Notes: a model not told the origin generated them from the letters alone. 64,000 bases of DNA from Costus lasius (GCA_027563935.2 CM050454.1:74606596-74670595), one strand, 5' to 3'. Counted from the first letter of the stretch, positions 33,422 through 47,108 are shown. Translations and numbers: made by a program.

Positions 33422-34927
33422 GAGATGGACTCCATGTCAGATAACCAAGTTTGGGATTTGGTTCATCCGCCTCCGGGAGTAATCCCTATAGGCTGTAAAT
33501 GGATCTTCAAGAAGAAGATTGACATGGATGGTAACGTGGTTACCTATAAAGGCAGGCTAGTTGCGAAAGGTTTCAAACAAATCTACGGGATAGATTATGA
33601 TGAAACTTTCTCTCCTGTAGCCATGTTCAAGTCAATTTGGATTATTCTTGCGATAGCAGCATATTACGATTATGAGATCTGGCAAATGGATGTGAAGACC
33701 GCTTTCCTTAATAGAAAACTGGATGAGGATGTGTATATGACACAACCTGAAGGTTTCACTAATCCATCAGATCGTCATAAAATATGCAAGTTAAAGAAGT
33801 CCATTTATGGACTTAAGCAAGCATCTAGAAGCTGGAATATTCGTTTTGATGAATCAATATGTGAATTTGGTTTCATCAAGAATGAAGATGACCCGTGTGT
33901 ATATAAGAGGTTTAGTGGGAGCGTGATTACTTTCCTAGTCCTCTACGTCGATGATATCTTAATCATTGGAAACGATATTCCTGAACTGCATGCTGTTAAA
34001 GCATGGTTAAGAAAATGTTTCCAGATGAAAGATCTAGGAGAAGCAGCCTATGTGTTAGGTGTGAAGATCTACAGGGATAGATCTAAGAGGCTTCTCGGGC
34101 TGTGCCAAAGTACTTACATCGATAAAGTCCTGGAGAGATTTCATTTAGAGAATTCTAAAAGAGGATATCTTCCAGTCAGACATGGTCTGAATCTTTCAAA
34201 GAGTCAGTGTCCACAAACACAGACTGAGAAAGATGAAATGGACAATACGCCTTATGCTTCGGCTATTGGATCCATTATGTATGCGATGTTGTGTACTCGC
34301 CTAGACGTCGCTTACGGGTTAAGCGTGACCAGTCGATTCCAAAGTAATCCAGGTCAGGCGCACTGGATTGTGGTCAAGAATATTTTGAAATATCTTCGGA
34401 GGACCAAAGATATGTTCTTAATATATGGAGGTCAGGAAGAACTCAGTATTGAAGGATATACTGACGCTTCGTTCCAATCTGACCAGGATGATTTCCGATC
34501 GCAATCAGGCTATGTTTTTAGCTTGAATGGAGGAGCAGTGGTGTGGAAAAGTTTCAAACAGTCTATCGTTGCTGATTCCACAACAGAAGCCGAGTATGTT
34601 GCAGCCTCGGAAGCATCCAAGGAGGCAGTGTGGATTCGTAAGTTCGTTCAAGAACTTGGTGTTGTTCCTTCGAGTGCAGATCCATTGGTTATCTTCTGTG
34701 ATAACACTGGAGCAATCGCACAAGCAAAGGAACCACGGTCGCACCAGAAGTCCAAGCACATACAGAGACGGTTTCACTTGATCCGGGAGATCATAGATCG
34801 TGGTGAGATCAAAATCTGCAAGGTTCATACAGATGACAATCTGGCTGACCAGCTTACCAAGCCTCTGGCGCAGCAGAAGCATGAGAAGCACTGTAATAAT
34901 ATGGGTTTGAGATTTCTCAACCATTAG
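33422..34927 (+). pseudogene. gag-pol: E3 gag-pol, second part (RT and RNase H)
   Basis: This continues E3 gag-pol after E4, through RT (YVDD near 33945-33956) and RNase H (YTDASF, STTEAEY, DNTGA) to the normal stop. It is open for 500 codons from the first internal ATG at 33425, but as a piece of a split polyprotein it is not a gene of its own. Changes not seen in most copies include R-to-W in SIWIIL, G-to-R in FLNRKL beside the first RT Asp, and P-to-L in CTRLDV. Confidence 0.93.
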
Positions 34928-34936
34928 ATTAAGTGC

Positions 34937-34946
34937 AACTGGGAGA
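34937..34946 (+). promoter_or_regulatory. E3 polypurine tract, mutated
   Basis: AACTGGGAGA: the G found in all other copies is C, which breaks the purine run. The element clearly transposed once, so the change probably came later. Confidence 0.75.
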
Positions 34947-34947
34947 T

Positions 34948-36529
34948 TGTTGGGGTATGCCCTTAAGGCTAATGTTTGAGGCCTTGGGATTCTTTCAGTA
35001 TCATGTATAAACTCTTATGTTTATAAAGGCAATGGTTGTTATTCAGTTTGTTACATTGTCTGCTGCAATAAGTGTGCTTCTGAATAATGTCTCAATGCTG
35101 TTCAGCTTGGCTGACATGCTGTAATGTCCTTAGTCGAGATATCTTGGTGAACATGAGACAGCCTTGATATGATTGAGACTAATATGTGTTCTAATCTTAT
35201 AGGATGCTTCGAGCATGGAATAAGATGTAGACTCATGGGTACATTGGATGTACTGGACAGACCCTACTAGGATATTCAATTGCTTGTCACAATGTGAATA
35301 ATCCTTGTTTGCAACAAGTGGCACATGTCCTCTGACTTGAGATCACTTGTGTTTCTAAATGATGATTGTCATTGTTTTGAGGTAGTTCAATATCATTTGA
35401 AACATAATGGTTATAGACTATCTTGGATAATGATCATGAGTCAGGTTAGGACACTAGTGATAGATATAGGATTGCCGTCTCCTTGATTGGAGTGTGATGT
35501 TCTAAAGGGGCCCCCTTGAATGAGATGATTGAGAAAGTGTATGGCCATACCCAGATGACTATGTTAATCTGATCTAATCATTCTCATCATATTGGAGTTA
35601 CAGGCTTGACACGCTTGTCCAATAAGAACATCCAGTGGCAAAGGAAACATGTATGCCTTGTGAAGTGGATTCACACTTGTGCTGTGGTTTGGGTGTAGTC
35701 TTGGAAGACTCTTTCCTTTATATCGGGAGACAGTGATGTGTTGCTAGATACCCCTCACTGATCATGATAACGTGAGTTGTCGTTACTGACATTTAAAGGA
35801 AACCCTTAGGGTCGCACAATTTGATGATATGGCTTACTTAAGTCAGATCATGTGGACTGAATTGTTTTGGTTCAGTTTAAAGGGATTTAATCTCTGATTG
35901 TAAGTGAGATCTGGTCTGATCATGTTTGATTGATTAGGGCTTAAGATCGGTAAGCTTTGATTGAGAGAATGGATGCTAGATCGGTGAGATCAAGAGCATC
36001 AAGAGATGAACAGTTAGATCTTGAACCTTTAGGGTTTATTGTGATCTAGACCATGGCTTGGGTTAATTGGTCTTTGAACCAAACCAAATTGAACCAGCTC
36101 ATCAAGTGAGCGCATGGTTCATGGGAGAAGAGATTTGCGATTTGTTCATGAGCGCATTTCATGATGAGAAGTGGTTTTGCTATTTTTAGATAGCATGTCA
36201 CTTACGTGACCACATCTCACGTCGCCTCTCTTCACGCCTCCCTCTCGCCCTCTTGTCGCCTGTTGGTTTTTGGTTCTTGACACATTCGTGTGGTAGAGCT
36301 TCTTGACGACAAGGGAGAGGTCTCGCCAAGCAAGGAAAATCTTCTCTTCCCTTTCATACGACAAAGACCTTTGAAGAACCTTGCTAGCACAAGGATCAAC
36401 AAAGAGTAGGCGGCATCACCTTGTGCGCGTCACTTTTGGAGAAGATCCCTTTCGATCTTTGCTTCCAAGGCACCATCCAAAGGATGGCGATGGTATGATC
36501 CTTCTTATGTTTGCAATCGGGGTTTTTGT
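34948..36529 (+). repeat. E3 3' LTR, first part (1582 bp)
   Basis: Starts TGTTGGGG and is cut after TTTGT by E5; the last 111 bp are at 45623-45733. Confidence 0.95.
36525..36529. repeat. Target site duplication of E5 (TTTGT)
   Basis: TTTGT at 36525-36529 and at 45618-45622. The uninterrupted E3 5' LTR has a single TTTGT followed by AGTTGATC, as on the right side of E5. Confidence 0.96.
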
Positions 36530-38232
36530 TGTTGGGGTATGCCCTTAAGGCTAATGTTTGAGGCCTAGGGATTCTATGAGTATCATGTATATAAACTCTT
36601 ATGTTTATAAAGGCAACGGTTGTTATTCAGTTTGTTACATTGTCTGCAGCAATAAATGTACTTCTGAATAATGTCTCAAAGCTGTTCAGCTAGGCTGACA
36701 TGCTATATGTCCTTAGTCGAGATATCTTGGTAAACATGAGACAGCCTTGATATGATTGAGACTAATATGTGTTGTAATCTTATAGGATGCTTCGAGCATG
36801 GAATAAGAGTTAGACTCATGGGTACATTGGTTGTACTGGACAGACCCTACTAGGATATTCAATTGCTTGTCACAATGTGAATAATCCTTGATTGCAACAA
36901 GTGGCACATGTCCTCTGACTTGAGATCACTTGTGTTTCTAAATGATGATTGTCATTGTTTTGAGGTGGTTCAATATCATTTGAAACATAATGGTTATAGA
37001 CTATCTTGGATAATGATCATGAGTCAGGTTAGGACACTAGTGATAGATATAGGATTGCCGTCTCCTTGTTTAAGGAGTGAGATGTTCTAAAGGGGGCCCC
37101 CCCTAAATGAGATGATTGAGAAAGTGTATGGCCATACCCAGGTGACTATGATCATCTGATCTAATCATGCTCATCATATTGGAGTTACAGGCTTGACACG
37201 CTTGTCCAATAAGAACATCCAGTGGCAAAGGAAATATGTATGCCTTGTGAGTGGATTCACACTTGTGCTGTGGTTTGGGTGTAGTCTTGGAAGACTCTTT
37301 CCTTTATATCGGGAGACAGTGATGTGTTGCTAGATACCCCTCACTGATCGTGATAACGAAAGTTATCGTTACCGACATTTAAAGGAAACTCTTAGGGTCG
37401 CACAATTTGATGATATGGCTTACTTAAGTCAGATCGTGTGGACTGAATTCTTTGGGTTCAGTTTAAAGGGATTTAATCTCTGATTGTGAGTGAGATCTGG
37501 TCTGATCATGTTTGATTGATTTGGGCTTGAGATCGGTAAGCTTCGATCGAGAGAGTTGATGCTAGATCGGTGAGATCAAGAGCATCAGGAGATGAACGGT
37601 TAGATCTGGAACCTTAGGGTTTGATATGGTCTAGACCAAGTGGCTTGGCTCAATTTGGGTTTTGAACCAAATCTAATTGAACCGGTTCACTATGTGAACG
37701 CTTGGTTCAATGAGAGGTTCAATGAGAGGAAGTTTCGAACGTTCACTATGTGAACGCATGAGCCATTGAGACTTACCTATTTTGGAAGGCGGTTTTCAAT
37801 GTTGAAAACAAAACGCTTCCATGTGGTAACGTTGCTCACTTTACTTCAACGCCTTGCATTTTCGCTTGGAGGTGATTGACGAGAAGGAGAGGTTTCGGAC
37901 AAGGAGCTCTCGGCCAAAGAGAATCATCTCATCCCTTGCATACGACAACCTTTGAAGAAACTTGCTAGCACAAGGATCTCAAAGAGTAGCCGTTGATCAT
38001 CTTGTGTGTGACGACAAGGAGGAGACCTCTTTTGTTCTCTTGATTCCAAGACACCACTCACACAATGGCTATGGTATGATTTTACATTCATACTTGCAAG
38101 TTTTCGACAAGTTGATCATATGATTCTTCAAATGATCCTTTGGAAACCCTAGCTTCCGCTATGAAAATCTTGATATGCGCCCCTTTAGGGTTTCACCCCC
38201 TTGCGCTCCCCCTTGAAGGGGACCCCTCTTCA
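36530..38232 (+). repeat. E5 5' LTR (1703 bp)
   Basis: From TGTTGGGG to CTCTTCA. ATGGCTATG at 38065-38073 is followed by GTATGA. A second copy of a CCCC-rich/GGGG motif lies near the end. Confidence 0.95.
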
Positions 38233-38234
38233 AT

Positions 38235-38246
38235 TGGTATCAGAGC
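38235..38246 (+). promoter_or_regulatory. E5 primer-binding site
   Basis: TGGTATCAGAGC, two bases after the LTR. Confidence 0.92.
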
Positions 38247-38553
38247 ATACGGTTATTGCTTGATTCATATGATTACTTGTATGTGATCCTTGTTTGCGTT
38301 TGCAAAGAATAGATCTACTAACATGCCGAAAAACTACATGCTAGTTTAAGAACTTCAATGTATGTTTAATGAATGTTGGCGCATGTTTGTTGGCGCTTCT
38401 TATATGTTGTTTTTGACAAAACAAAGGATCATGCGCGCCTCATTAGATCTAAGGTGCCCCTACTTTAAACCCTTAGATGGGTTGATGGGGTTGAAATCAT
38501 CTTCTAGGTTAAGATCCAAATAGTCTGATCAGACCATCTGACAGCCTAGATGG

Positions 38554-38602
38554 GTTGACCAGATAGCACCTGTGCGCAAGCACGAGGTGGCTATAGGTCG
38601 AC
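38554..38602 (+). other. E5 conserved leader hairpin with GCAA loop
   Basis: Outer arms GTTGACC and GGTCGAC pair with one G-U; the tip is GTGC-GCAA-GCAC; 49 nt. Confidence 0.6.
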
Positions 38603-40010
38603 TGCATCAAGGGCGTGTAGCGAGGTCTGGTTGAGACGGCTACTGAACACACATGAGTTAGGCCTGGGGTCACACCCGCTTGCCGAAACTCATGAGGGTT
38701 GTTCAGCCCTTTGCGCATGCATGGTTGACCATTAGGTCAACTCAAGTCAGTTACGACTTGGTGCATGCAAGGGCAGGGGATCTGACTAGATGGATGAGTG
38801 GATCCCTATCAATGGACCATTGTAAGGTTGTAGGGCACATAAGAAAATTAAAATGATGCCAATGGGTTTTCAAAATTTTATTTTCTTGTTAAATGGATCA
38901 CATGTTGATTTGATGCCATGATGTTTGTCTATTTCATCTTATGTGGGTTGCCCATTTAATGTGTGCTGTGCTGGGGCTTGCGAGCCTGGATCAATTGTAA
39001 ATTATTATTATTGTGATCTGTGCATCACATGTTAATTAATTTATAAAATGTAATTGACCTGCGAGTCAATCTTGTCTAGATAGATTAACTTGTAATTTAA
39101 TCTGACAAGGGCTCAAAGCACACATTGCAAGGCGCATGCAGCAGTGACTTGACCTGGTGGGCGCACCTGAGCTGCATAGGGCGCTTAGGCCCTGGTCTGG
39201 GCCAGATGAGAGGCAAAAGACCCAAGAAGCAAGTGAAGACTTAAGATAACTTAAGGTCTTACTTAGGGTTATTGGGCGTTTACCACATAAGATCAGCATG
39301 CTTTCTACTTATTGCTTATAATTAGAATTGCATGTTTAGTTATCTTCTGCTATCACCATAGGGTTTCCATGATAGTTAAGAAGATAAAAGACCGTTAAAA
39401 TCCAACGCTAAAATATCAAGCTCGATAGCCTTCTGACGCGAAACCTCACTATTCTGACTATCATTGGAGCCGTGTTGTACCCACTCAGTGGGCATGTCCA
39501 TCTATATTCAGACGGTGTGTGATTTCACCTGCGTGTTACAGAGAAGGGATTTATCGCTTCTCGTTGCTCAGCATAGCACGTGGTGGTCCAGGGAGTAGGT
39601 CAGGTCAGCTTGACCATGTAGGCTACATATGTGGCGCATATGGTAGCACATGGAGGCAGCCATCTGTGGGATCAGAGACTGTGTTGTACCAACTCAGTTG
39701 GCACAGTCTGCTGGATTGCCTAGATGAAGGGGAATCGCACGGGTTGGCGATTGGCAGGGACTGCCTACCAGAAATTAGTGCTTGTACTCTCTGTGCAACT
39801 TATCTCGCCTGAGCGGGACGCGGAGACCAAGTATGAAATCTGGATCCCATCTCACTAAAAGAGTGTTACTCTTTCGGGCTGTTTTGCTGGATTTTTCAGC
39901 CAGATAAAATAGTGAGAAAAGAATCTTTCTTAAGTCCTGGATTGATTCTAAACATTGATACTGACCTTGCTGTTCTTGCATTGTTGTAGATTCCTGCAGC
40001 AACGAACACC

Positions 40011-43000
40011 ATGAGCTTCAATGTGCGATCCCTACTGGAAAGGGAGAAGTTTGCTGGGCCAAACTTCTCAGACTGGTTCGGATACCTTAAGATCGTTCTT
40101 AAGGCAGAGAGGAAACTGTATGTCCTCGAGACGGCTGTGCCACCTCAACCCGCTGCGAACGCCGCAAGGGCGGTTCGCGATGCCTATGAAAAGCATGTCA
40201 ATGATAGCATTGATGTTGCTTGCCTGATGCTAGCGTCTATGACGCCACCGCTGCAGCGTCAGCATGAGGATATGTTGGCTATAGAGATTATAGCGAACCT
40301 CAAGATGCTGTATGCTGCACAGGCGAGGACAGAACGCTATAATCTGACAAAGCTTTTCTTTCAGAGCAAACTGGCTGAAGGGAGCCCAGTGGGAGCACAC
40401 GTGCTCAAGATGATTGGGCACAAAGAGGCTCTGGAGAAACTGGGGCATACCATCAACCAGGAGCTTGCTGTAGACATTATTCTGCAGTCTCTCCCGCCTT
40501 CTTTCGATGCGTTCATTATTAACTTTAATATGAACAAAATCGATTGTACTCCGGCAGAGCTGCTGAATATGCTCTTGACTACTGAGGAAACTCTGAAGGG
40601 AAAGCCTTCGACCTCTGTCTTAATGGTTCCTTCAAGGAACAAGAAGAAGGGGAAGAAGGGCAAGGCCCCTGTCAAGAACTACAGCAAGGCTCTGAAACAG
40701 AAGGTTAAGCGGTCAAAGGACAACAGGTGTTTCCACTGTGGCCAGCTAGGTCAATGGAAAAAGGACTGTAAAGCGCTCCAAGGAGATAAGAGGGGAAGCA
40801 TCGCTTCTGGCTCAGGTATATACGTGACGGAAGTCATGGTTTCATCTTCTTCTATTTCATGGGTGTTGGACACTGCATGTGGAGTTCACATTTGTTCAAA
40901 TGTACAGGAACTCAAGAGAAGAAGGCAGGTGGGACAGCATGAGGTGGACCTACGAGTTGGAAACGGGGCACGGGTTGCTGCTGTTGCTGTAGGGGATTAT
41001 TACATCTCATTACCATCTGGCATTGTATTAGAATTAAACAATTGTTACTTTGTACCCAGTATTACCAAAAATATTATCTCTATTCCTGCTCTTGTCAGGA
41101 AAGGGTTTTCCTTTGAATGCAAGATTTCAAAGTGTTATCTTACTCTTGATAATATTGTTTATGCTACTGGTTCAATTAACAATGGGTTATTCATGTTGGA
41201 CATGGAATATTCTATACAGAACATTGATAATAAGAAAGCCAAGTATGCTGATGACAGCACCTTGCTATGGCATAGTCGTTTAGGCCATATTAACAAGAAA
41301 CGCATTAAGCGGTTGCATGATCATGGACTGCTGGGATCATTCTCCTATGAGGAGATTGATACATGCAAAGCTTGTTTAATGGGTAAAATGACGAAGGCTC
41401 CTTTTCCTCACAAAGGTCAAAGGGCTTCAGGTTTACTTGACCTTATACACAGTGATGTGTGTGGGCCGTTTAGTAAACATGCCAGAGGTGGCTATTCATA
41501 CTTCATTACCTTTACTGATGATTTCAGTAGATATGGGTATGTCTATCTAATGAGACATAAGAGTGAATCTTTTGACAAGTTCAAAGAGTTCAAAAATGAA
41601 GTACAGAATCAGCTAGGCCGAAATATCAAGGCACTTCGTTCTGATCGAGGTGGAGAATACTTGAGTCATGCGTTTACTGACTATCTGAAGGAGTGTGGGA
41701 TTATCTCACAGCTCACTCCGCCAGGAACACCGCAATGGAATGGTGTGTCCGAGAGGAGGAACAGAACCTTACTAGATATGGTTCGTTCGATGATGAGTCT
41801 AGCTACTCTACCTTACTCCTTTTGGGGTTTTGCACTGGAAACAGCTGCAAAGGTACTAAACCGAGTGCCATCCAAGGCAGTTTCAAAGACGCCATATGAG
41901 TTATGGTATGGGAAACAGCCAAGCTTGACATTTATTAAGATCTGGGGTTGCGAGGCTTATGTCAAAAAGCTCGCCTCTGGGAAACTAGAGAGCAGATCTG
42001 AGAAATGTATCTTTGTCGGTTACCCTAAGGAAACTAAGGGTTATTATTTCTACGATCCCAAAGAGAACAAGGTATTTGTTGCTCGGATGGCCATTTTTCT
42101 TGAGAAGGAGTTTCTTCTGCAAGAGGCCAGTGGGAGAGAAATAAAGCTGGATGAGAATCCAGAGGAAGGACAAAGTAGTCAAGCACAGTTGGATGAGCCT
42201 GAGCCAGTTGAGCAGGTTATTGAACAACCTGAGGCTCAGATATCACGGGAACCGTGTAGATCGGGAAGGATCCGTCGACAGCCTGAGCGCTATGACGGAG
42301 TCTACATCATGAATAATGATGAACCCCTCACTTATGCGGATGCGGTCAGTGGACCGGAGTCAGCGAGATGGCTTGAAGCTATGCGAGCCGAGATGCACTC
42401 CATGTCAGATAACCAAGTCTGGGATTTGGTTGATCTGCCTCCGGGAGTAATCCCTATAGGCTGTAAATGGATCTTCAAGAAGAAGATTGACATGGATGGT
42501 AACGTGGTTACCTATAAAGGCAGGCTAGTTGCGAAAGGTTTCAAACAAATCTACGGGATAGATTATGATGAAACTTTCTCTCCTGTAGCCATGTTCAAGT
42601 CTATTCGGATTCTTTTCGCGATAGCAGCATATTACGATTATGAGATCTGGCAGATGGATGTGAAGACCGCTTTCCTTAATGGAAAACTCGATGAGGATGT
42701 GTATATGACACAACCTGAAGGTTTCACTAATCCATCAGATCGTCATAAAATATGCAAGTTAAAGAAGTCCATTTATGGACTTAAACAAGCATCTAGAAGC
42801 TGGAATATTCGTTTTGATGAATCGATCTCTGAGTTTGGTTTCATCAAGAACGAAGATGACCCGTGTGTATATAAGAGGTTTAGTGGGAGCGTGATTACTT
42901 TCCTAGTCCTCTACGTCGATGATATCTTAATCATTGGAAATGATATTCCTGAACTACATGCTGTTAAAGTATGGTTAGGAAAATGTTTCCAGATGAAAGA

Positions 43001-43894
43001 TCTAGGAGAAGCAGCCTATGTATTAGGTGTGAAGATCTACAGGGATAGATCTAAGAGGCTTCTCGGGCTGTGCCAGAGTACTTACATCGATAAGGTCCTG
43101 GAGAGATTCCATTTAGAGAATTCTAAAAGAGGACATCTTCCAGTCAGACATGGTTTGAATCTTTCAAAGAGTCAGTGTCCACAAACACAGACTGAGAAAG
43201 ATGAAATGGACAATACGCCTTATGCTTCGGCTATTGGGTCCATTATGTATGCGATGTTGTGTACTCGCCCAGACGTTGCTTACGGGTTAAGCGTAACCAG
43301 TCGATTCCAAAGTAATCCCGGTCAGGCACACTGGATTGCAGTCAAGAACATTTTGGAATATCTGCGGAGGACCAAAGATATGTTCTTGATATATGGTGGT
43401 CAGGAAGAACTCAGTATTGAAGGATATACTAACGCTTCATTCCTGTCGGACCAGGATGATTTCCGATCGCAATCAGGCTATGTTTTTAGCTTGAATGGAG
43501 GAGCAGTGGTGTGGAAAAGTTTCAAACAGTCTACTGTTGCTGATTCCACAACAGAAGCCGAGTATGTTGCAGCCTTGGAAGCATCCAAGGAGGCAGTGTG
43601 GATTTGTAAGTTCATTCAGGAACTTGGTGTTGTTCCTTCGAGTGCAGATCCTTTGGTTATCTTCTGTGATAACACTGGAGCAATTGCACAAGCAAAGGAA
43701 CCACGGTCGCACCAGAAGTCCAACACATACAGAGACGGTTTCACTTGATCCGGGAGATCATTGATCGAGGCGAGATCAAAATCTGCAAGGTTCATACAGA
43801 CGACAATCTGGCTGACCCGCTTACCAAGCCTCTGGCGCAGCAGAAGCATGAGAAGCACTGTAATAATATGGGTTTGAGATTTCTCAACCATTAG
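40011..43894 (+). pseudogene. gag-pol: E5 gag-pol, frameshift near C-terminus and lost catalytic residues
   Basis: Open from 40011 to 43748 (1245 codons). One base is missing near 43723 (SHQKSN instead of SHQKSKH), which replaces the last 50 or so residues of RNase H; the old frame would end at 43894. Two key residues are also changed: the zinc-knuckle His is Gln (H248Q) and the first RNase H catalytic Asp is Asn (YTNASF, D1141N). Protease DTAC, integrase DD35E and RT YVDD remain. It cannot replicate on its own as it stands. Confidence 0.93.
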
Positions 43895-43903
43895 ATTAAG
43901 TGC

Positions 43904-43913
43904 AAGTGGGAGA
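43904..43913 (+). promoter_or_regulatory. E5 polypurine tract
   Basis: AAGTGGGAGA directly before the 3' LTR. Confidence 0.85.
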
Positions 43914-43914
43914 T

Positions 43915-45617
43915 TGTTGGGGTATGCCCTTAAGGCTAATGTTTGAGGCCTAGGGATTCTATGAGTATCATGTATATAAACTCTTATGTTTATAAAGGCA
44001 ACGGTTGTTATTCAGTTTGTTACATTGTCTGCAGCAATAAATGTACTTCTGAATAATGTCTCAAAGCTGTTCAGCTAGGCTGACATGCTATATGTCCTTA
44101 GTCGAGATATCTTGGTAAACATGAGACAGCCTTGATATGATTGAGACTAATATGTGTTGTAATCTTATAGGATGCTTCGAGCATGGAATAAGAGTTAGAC
44201 TCATGGGTACATTGGTTGTACTGGACAGACCCTACTAGGATATTCAATTGCTTGTCACAATGTGAATAATCCTTGATTGCAACAAGTGGCACATGTCCTC
44301 TGACTTGAGATCACTTGTGTTTCTAAATGATGATTGTCATTGTTTTGAGGTGGTTCAATATCATTTGAAACATAATGGTTATAGACTATCTTGGATAATG
44401 ATCATGAGTCAGGTTAGGACACTAGTGATAGATATAGGATTGCCGTCTCCTTGTTTAAGGAGTGAGATGTTCTAAAGGGGGCCCCCCCTAAATGAGATGA
44501 TTGAGAAAGTGTATGGCCATACCCAGGTAACTATGATCATCTGATCTAATCATGCTCATCATATTGGAGTTACAGGCTTGACACGTTTGTCCAATAAGAA
44601 CATCCAGTGGCAAAGGAAATATGTATGCCTTGTGAATGGATTCACACTTGTGCTGTGGTTTGGGTGTAGTCTTGGAAGACTCTTTCCTTTATATCGGGAG
44701 ACAGTGATGTGTTGCTAGATACCCCTCACTGATCGTGATAACCAAAGTTATCGTTACCGACATTTAAAGGAAACTCTTAGGGTCGCACAATTTGATGATA
44801 TGGCTTACTTAAGTCAGATCGTGTGGACTGAATTCTTTGGGTTCAGTTTAAAGGGATTTAATCTCTGATTGTGAGTGAGATCTGGTCTGATCATGTTTGA
44901 TTGATTTGGGCTTGAGATCGGTAAGCTTCGATCGAGAGAGTTGATGCTAGATCGGTGAGATCAAGAGCATCAGGAGATGAACGGTTAGATCTGGAACCTT
45001 AGGGTTTGATATGGTCTAGACCAAGTGGCTTGGCTCAATTTGGGTTTTGAACCAAATCTAATTGAACCGGTTCACTATGTGAACACTTGGTTCAATGAGA
45101 GGTTCAATGAGAGGAAGTTTCGAACGTTCACTATGTGAACGCATGAGCCATTGAGACTTACCTATTTTGGAAGGCGGTTTTCAATGTTGAAAACAAAACG
45201 CTTCCATGTGGTAACGTTGCTCACTTCACTTCAACGCCTTGCATTTTCGCTTGGAGGTGATTGACGAGAAGGAGAGGTTTCGGACAAGGAGCTCTCGGCC
45301 AAAGAGAATCATCTCATCCCTTGCATACGACAACCTTTGAAGAAACTTGCTAGCACAAGGATCTCAAAGAGTAGCCGTTGATCATCTTGTGTGTGACGAC
45401 AAGGAGGAGACCTCTTTTGTTCTCTTGATTCCAAGACACCACTCACACAATGGCTATGGTATGATTTTACATTCATACTTGCAAGTTTTCGACAAGTTGA
45501 TCATATGATTCTTCAAATGATCCTTTGGAAACCCTAGCTTCCGCTATGAAAATCTTGATATGCGCCCCTTTAGGGTTTCACCCCCTTGCGCTCCCCCTTG
45601 AAGGGGACCCCTCTTCA
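43915..45617 (+). repeat. E5 3' LTR (1703 bp)
   Basis: Same length as the 5' LTR; about 6 single-base differences seen. Ends CTCTTCA, followed by the TTTGT duplication. Confidence 0.95.
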
Positions 45618-45622
45618 TTTGT

Positions 45623-45733
45623 AGTTGATCATATCTCATGCAATCGATCCCTAGAAATCCATTCCGCTGCTTTAAAACCTCCATATGCGCTAGTAGGGTT
45701 TCGCCCCCCCCCCCCTTGTTGAGGGGACTTTCA
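45623..45733 (+). repeat. E3 3' LTR, last part (111 bp)
   Basis: Continues the E3 LTR from AGTTGATC through a 12-C run to GGGGACTTTCA, followed by the GACCC duplication. Confidence 0.94.
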
Positions 45734-45738
45734 GACCC

Positions 45739-47106
45739 TACTTGGATATTCAATTGCTTGTCACAATGTGAATAATCCTTGTTTGCAACAAGTGGCACAT
45801 GTCCTCTGACTTGAGATCACTTGTGTTTCTAAAATGATGATTGTCATTCTTTTGAGGTAGTTCAATATCATTTGAAACATAATGGTTATAGACTATCTTG
45901 GATAATGATCATGAATCAGGTTAGGACACTAGTGATAGATATAGGATTGCCGTCTCCTTGATTGGAGTGTGATGTTCTAAAGGGGGCCCCCTGCATAAGA
46001 TGATTGAGAAAGTGTATGGCCATACCCAGGTGACTATGTTCATCTGATCTAATCATGCTCATCATATTGGAGCTACAGGCTTGACACGCTTGTCCAATAA
46101 GAACATCCAGTGGCAAAGGAAACATGTATGCCTCGTGAAGTGGATTCACACTTGTGCTGTGGTTTGGGTGTAGTCTTGGAAGACTCTTTCCTTTATATCG
46201 GGAGACAGTGATGTGTTGCTAGATACCCCTCACTGATTGTGATAACGTAAGTTATCGTTACCGACATTTAAAGGAAACCCTTAGGGTCGCACAATTTGAT
46301 GATATGGCTTACTTAAGTCAGATCGTGTGGACTGAATTGTTTCAGTTCAGTTTAAAGGGATTTAAACTCTGATTGTAAGTGAGATCTGGTCTGATCATGT
46401 TTGATTGATTAGGGCTTGAGATCGGTAAGCTTCGATCGAGAGAAGTGATACTAGATCGGTGAGATCAAAAGCATTGAGAGATCAACGGTTAGATCTTGAA
46501 CCTTTTTGGTTCAATGAGATCTAGACCATTGCTTGGGCTGGTTTGGTTTGACCATTGAACCATATACATGTGAACCGGCTCATGTGTGAGCGCATGGTTC
46601 ATATGGAGTGGGATAAGCGTTTGGTTCACTTGAAGTGAACGCATAACGCATGAACGTTTTCGTTTGCTATTTTTGGAAGTTCCAAAATAGAAACGCCTCC
46701 ACGTTCGGTTGGCTTCACGCTCCATTCAACCCTTTGCTCCTTGCTCTCGACGACACTCTCGTGTGGAGAAAAAGACGTCTTGGAGAAAGTTCGGCCAAGC
46801 AAGAGAGTTCATCTCTCATTTCCTTTTATTCGATCAAGATACCTTGGTGCCTTGCTAGCACAAGAAGCAACAAGGGAGTAGGCAACATCTCATTGTGTGC
46901 GCATCTTCTGGAGGAGATCAGATTTGTTCTCTTCTTCCAAGCCGACATCTACACAATGGCTATGGTATGATCTATACTAGTTGTTTAACAAGTTAATCAT
47001 ATGTCTATGCAAACGATTCTAAGAAACCCTTGCTTCCGCTAGAAAAATTTATGCGCCTCCTATTTGGGTTTCGCCCCCCCCCCCCCTTTAGATTAGGGGA
47101 CTTTCA
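45739..47106 (+). repeat. E6 5' LTR, second part (1368 bp)
   Basis: Continues from 18407 with TACTTGGATATTC and ends GGGGACTTTCA. ATGGCTATG at 46956-46964 is followed by GTATGA. The U5 end has a long C run and a CCCC...GGGG hairpin. Confidence 0.94.
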
Positions 47107-47108
47107 AT

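Larger units (their letters stand above)
38074..39989 (+). other. E5 putative leader intron
   Basis: Donor GTATGA after ATGGCTATG in an ACACAATGGC context; branch TACTGAC and acceptor TTGTAG ending at 39989; in frame with the gag ATG at 40011. Confidence 0.62.
38233..40010 (+). other. E5 leader
   Basis: 1778 nt without supported coding sequence; palindrome at 38523-38534, 49-nt hairpin at 38554-38602, shortened tRNA-like region near 39130, palindrome pair, acceptor. Confidence 0.75.
36530..45617 (+). mobile_element. E5: complete Angela/BARE-like copia element in E3 3' LTR (9088 bp)
   Basis: Two LTRs of 1703 bp with about 6 differences, PBS, leader, gag-pol with one deletion near its end, polypurine tract. 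It is younger than its host by LTR divergence, as the nesting demands. Confidence 0.95.
18408..45733 (+). mobile_element. E3: Angela/BARE-like copia element, interrupted by E4 and E5
   Basis: It has two LTRs of 1693 bp each once E5 is removed from the 3' one, a PBS, a leader, a gag-pol split by E4, and a polypurine tract with one base change. I count about 18 differences between its LTRs, the highest value for a measurable copia copy here. That agrees with its being the host of E4 and E5. Confidence 0.94.

Noticed and set aside
33425..34927. A separate 500-codon RT gene
   Set aside because: It is the downstream half of E3 gag-pol, exposed by the E4 insertion; the first ATG is internal.
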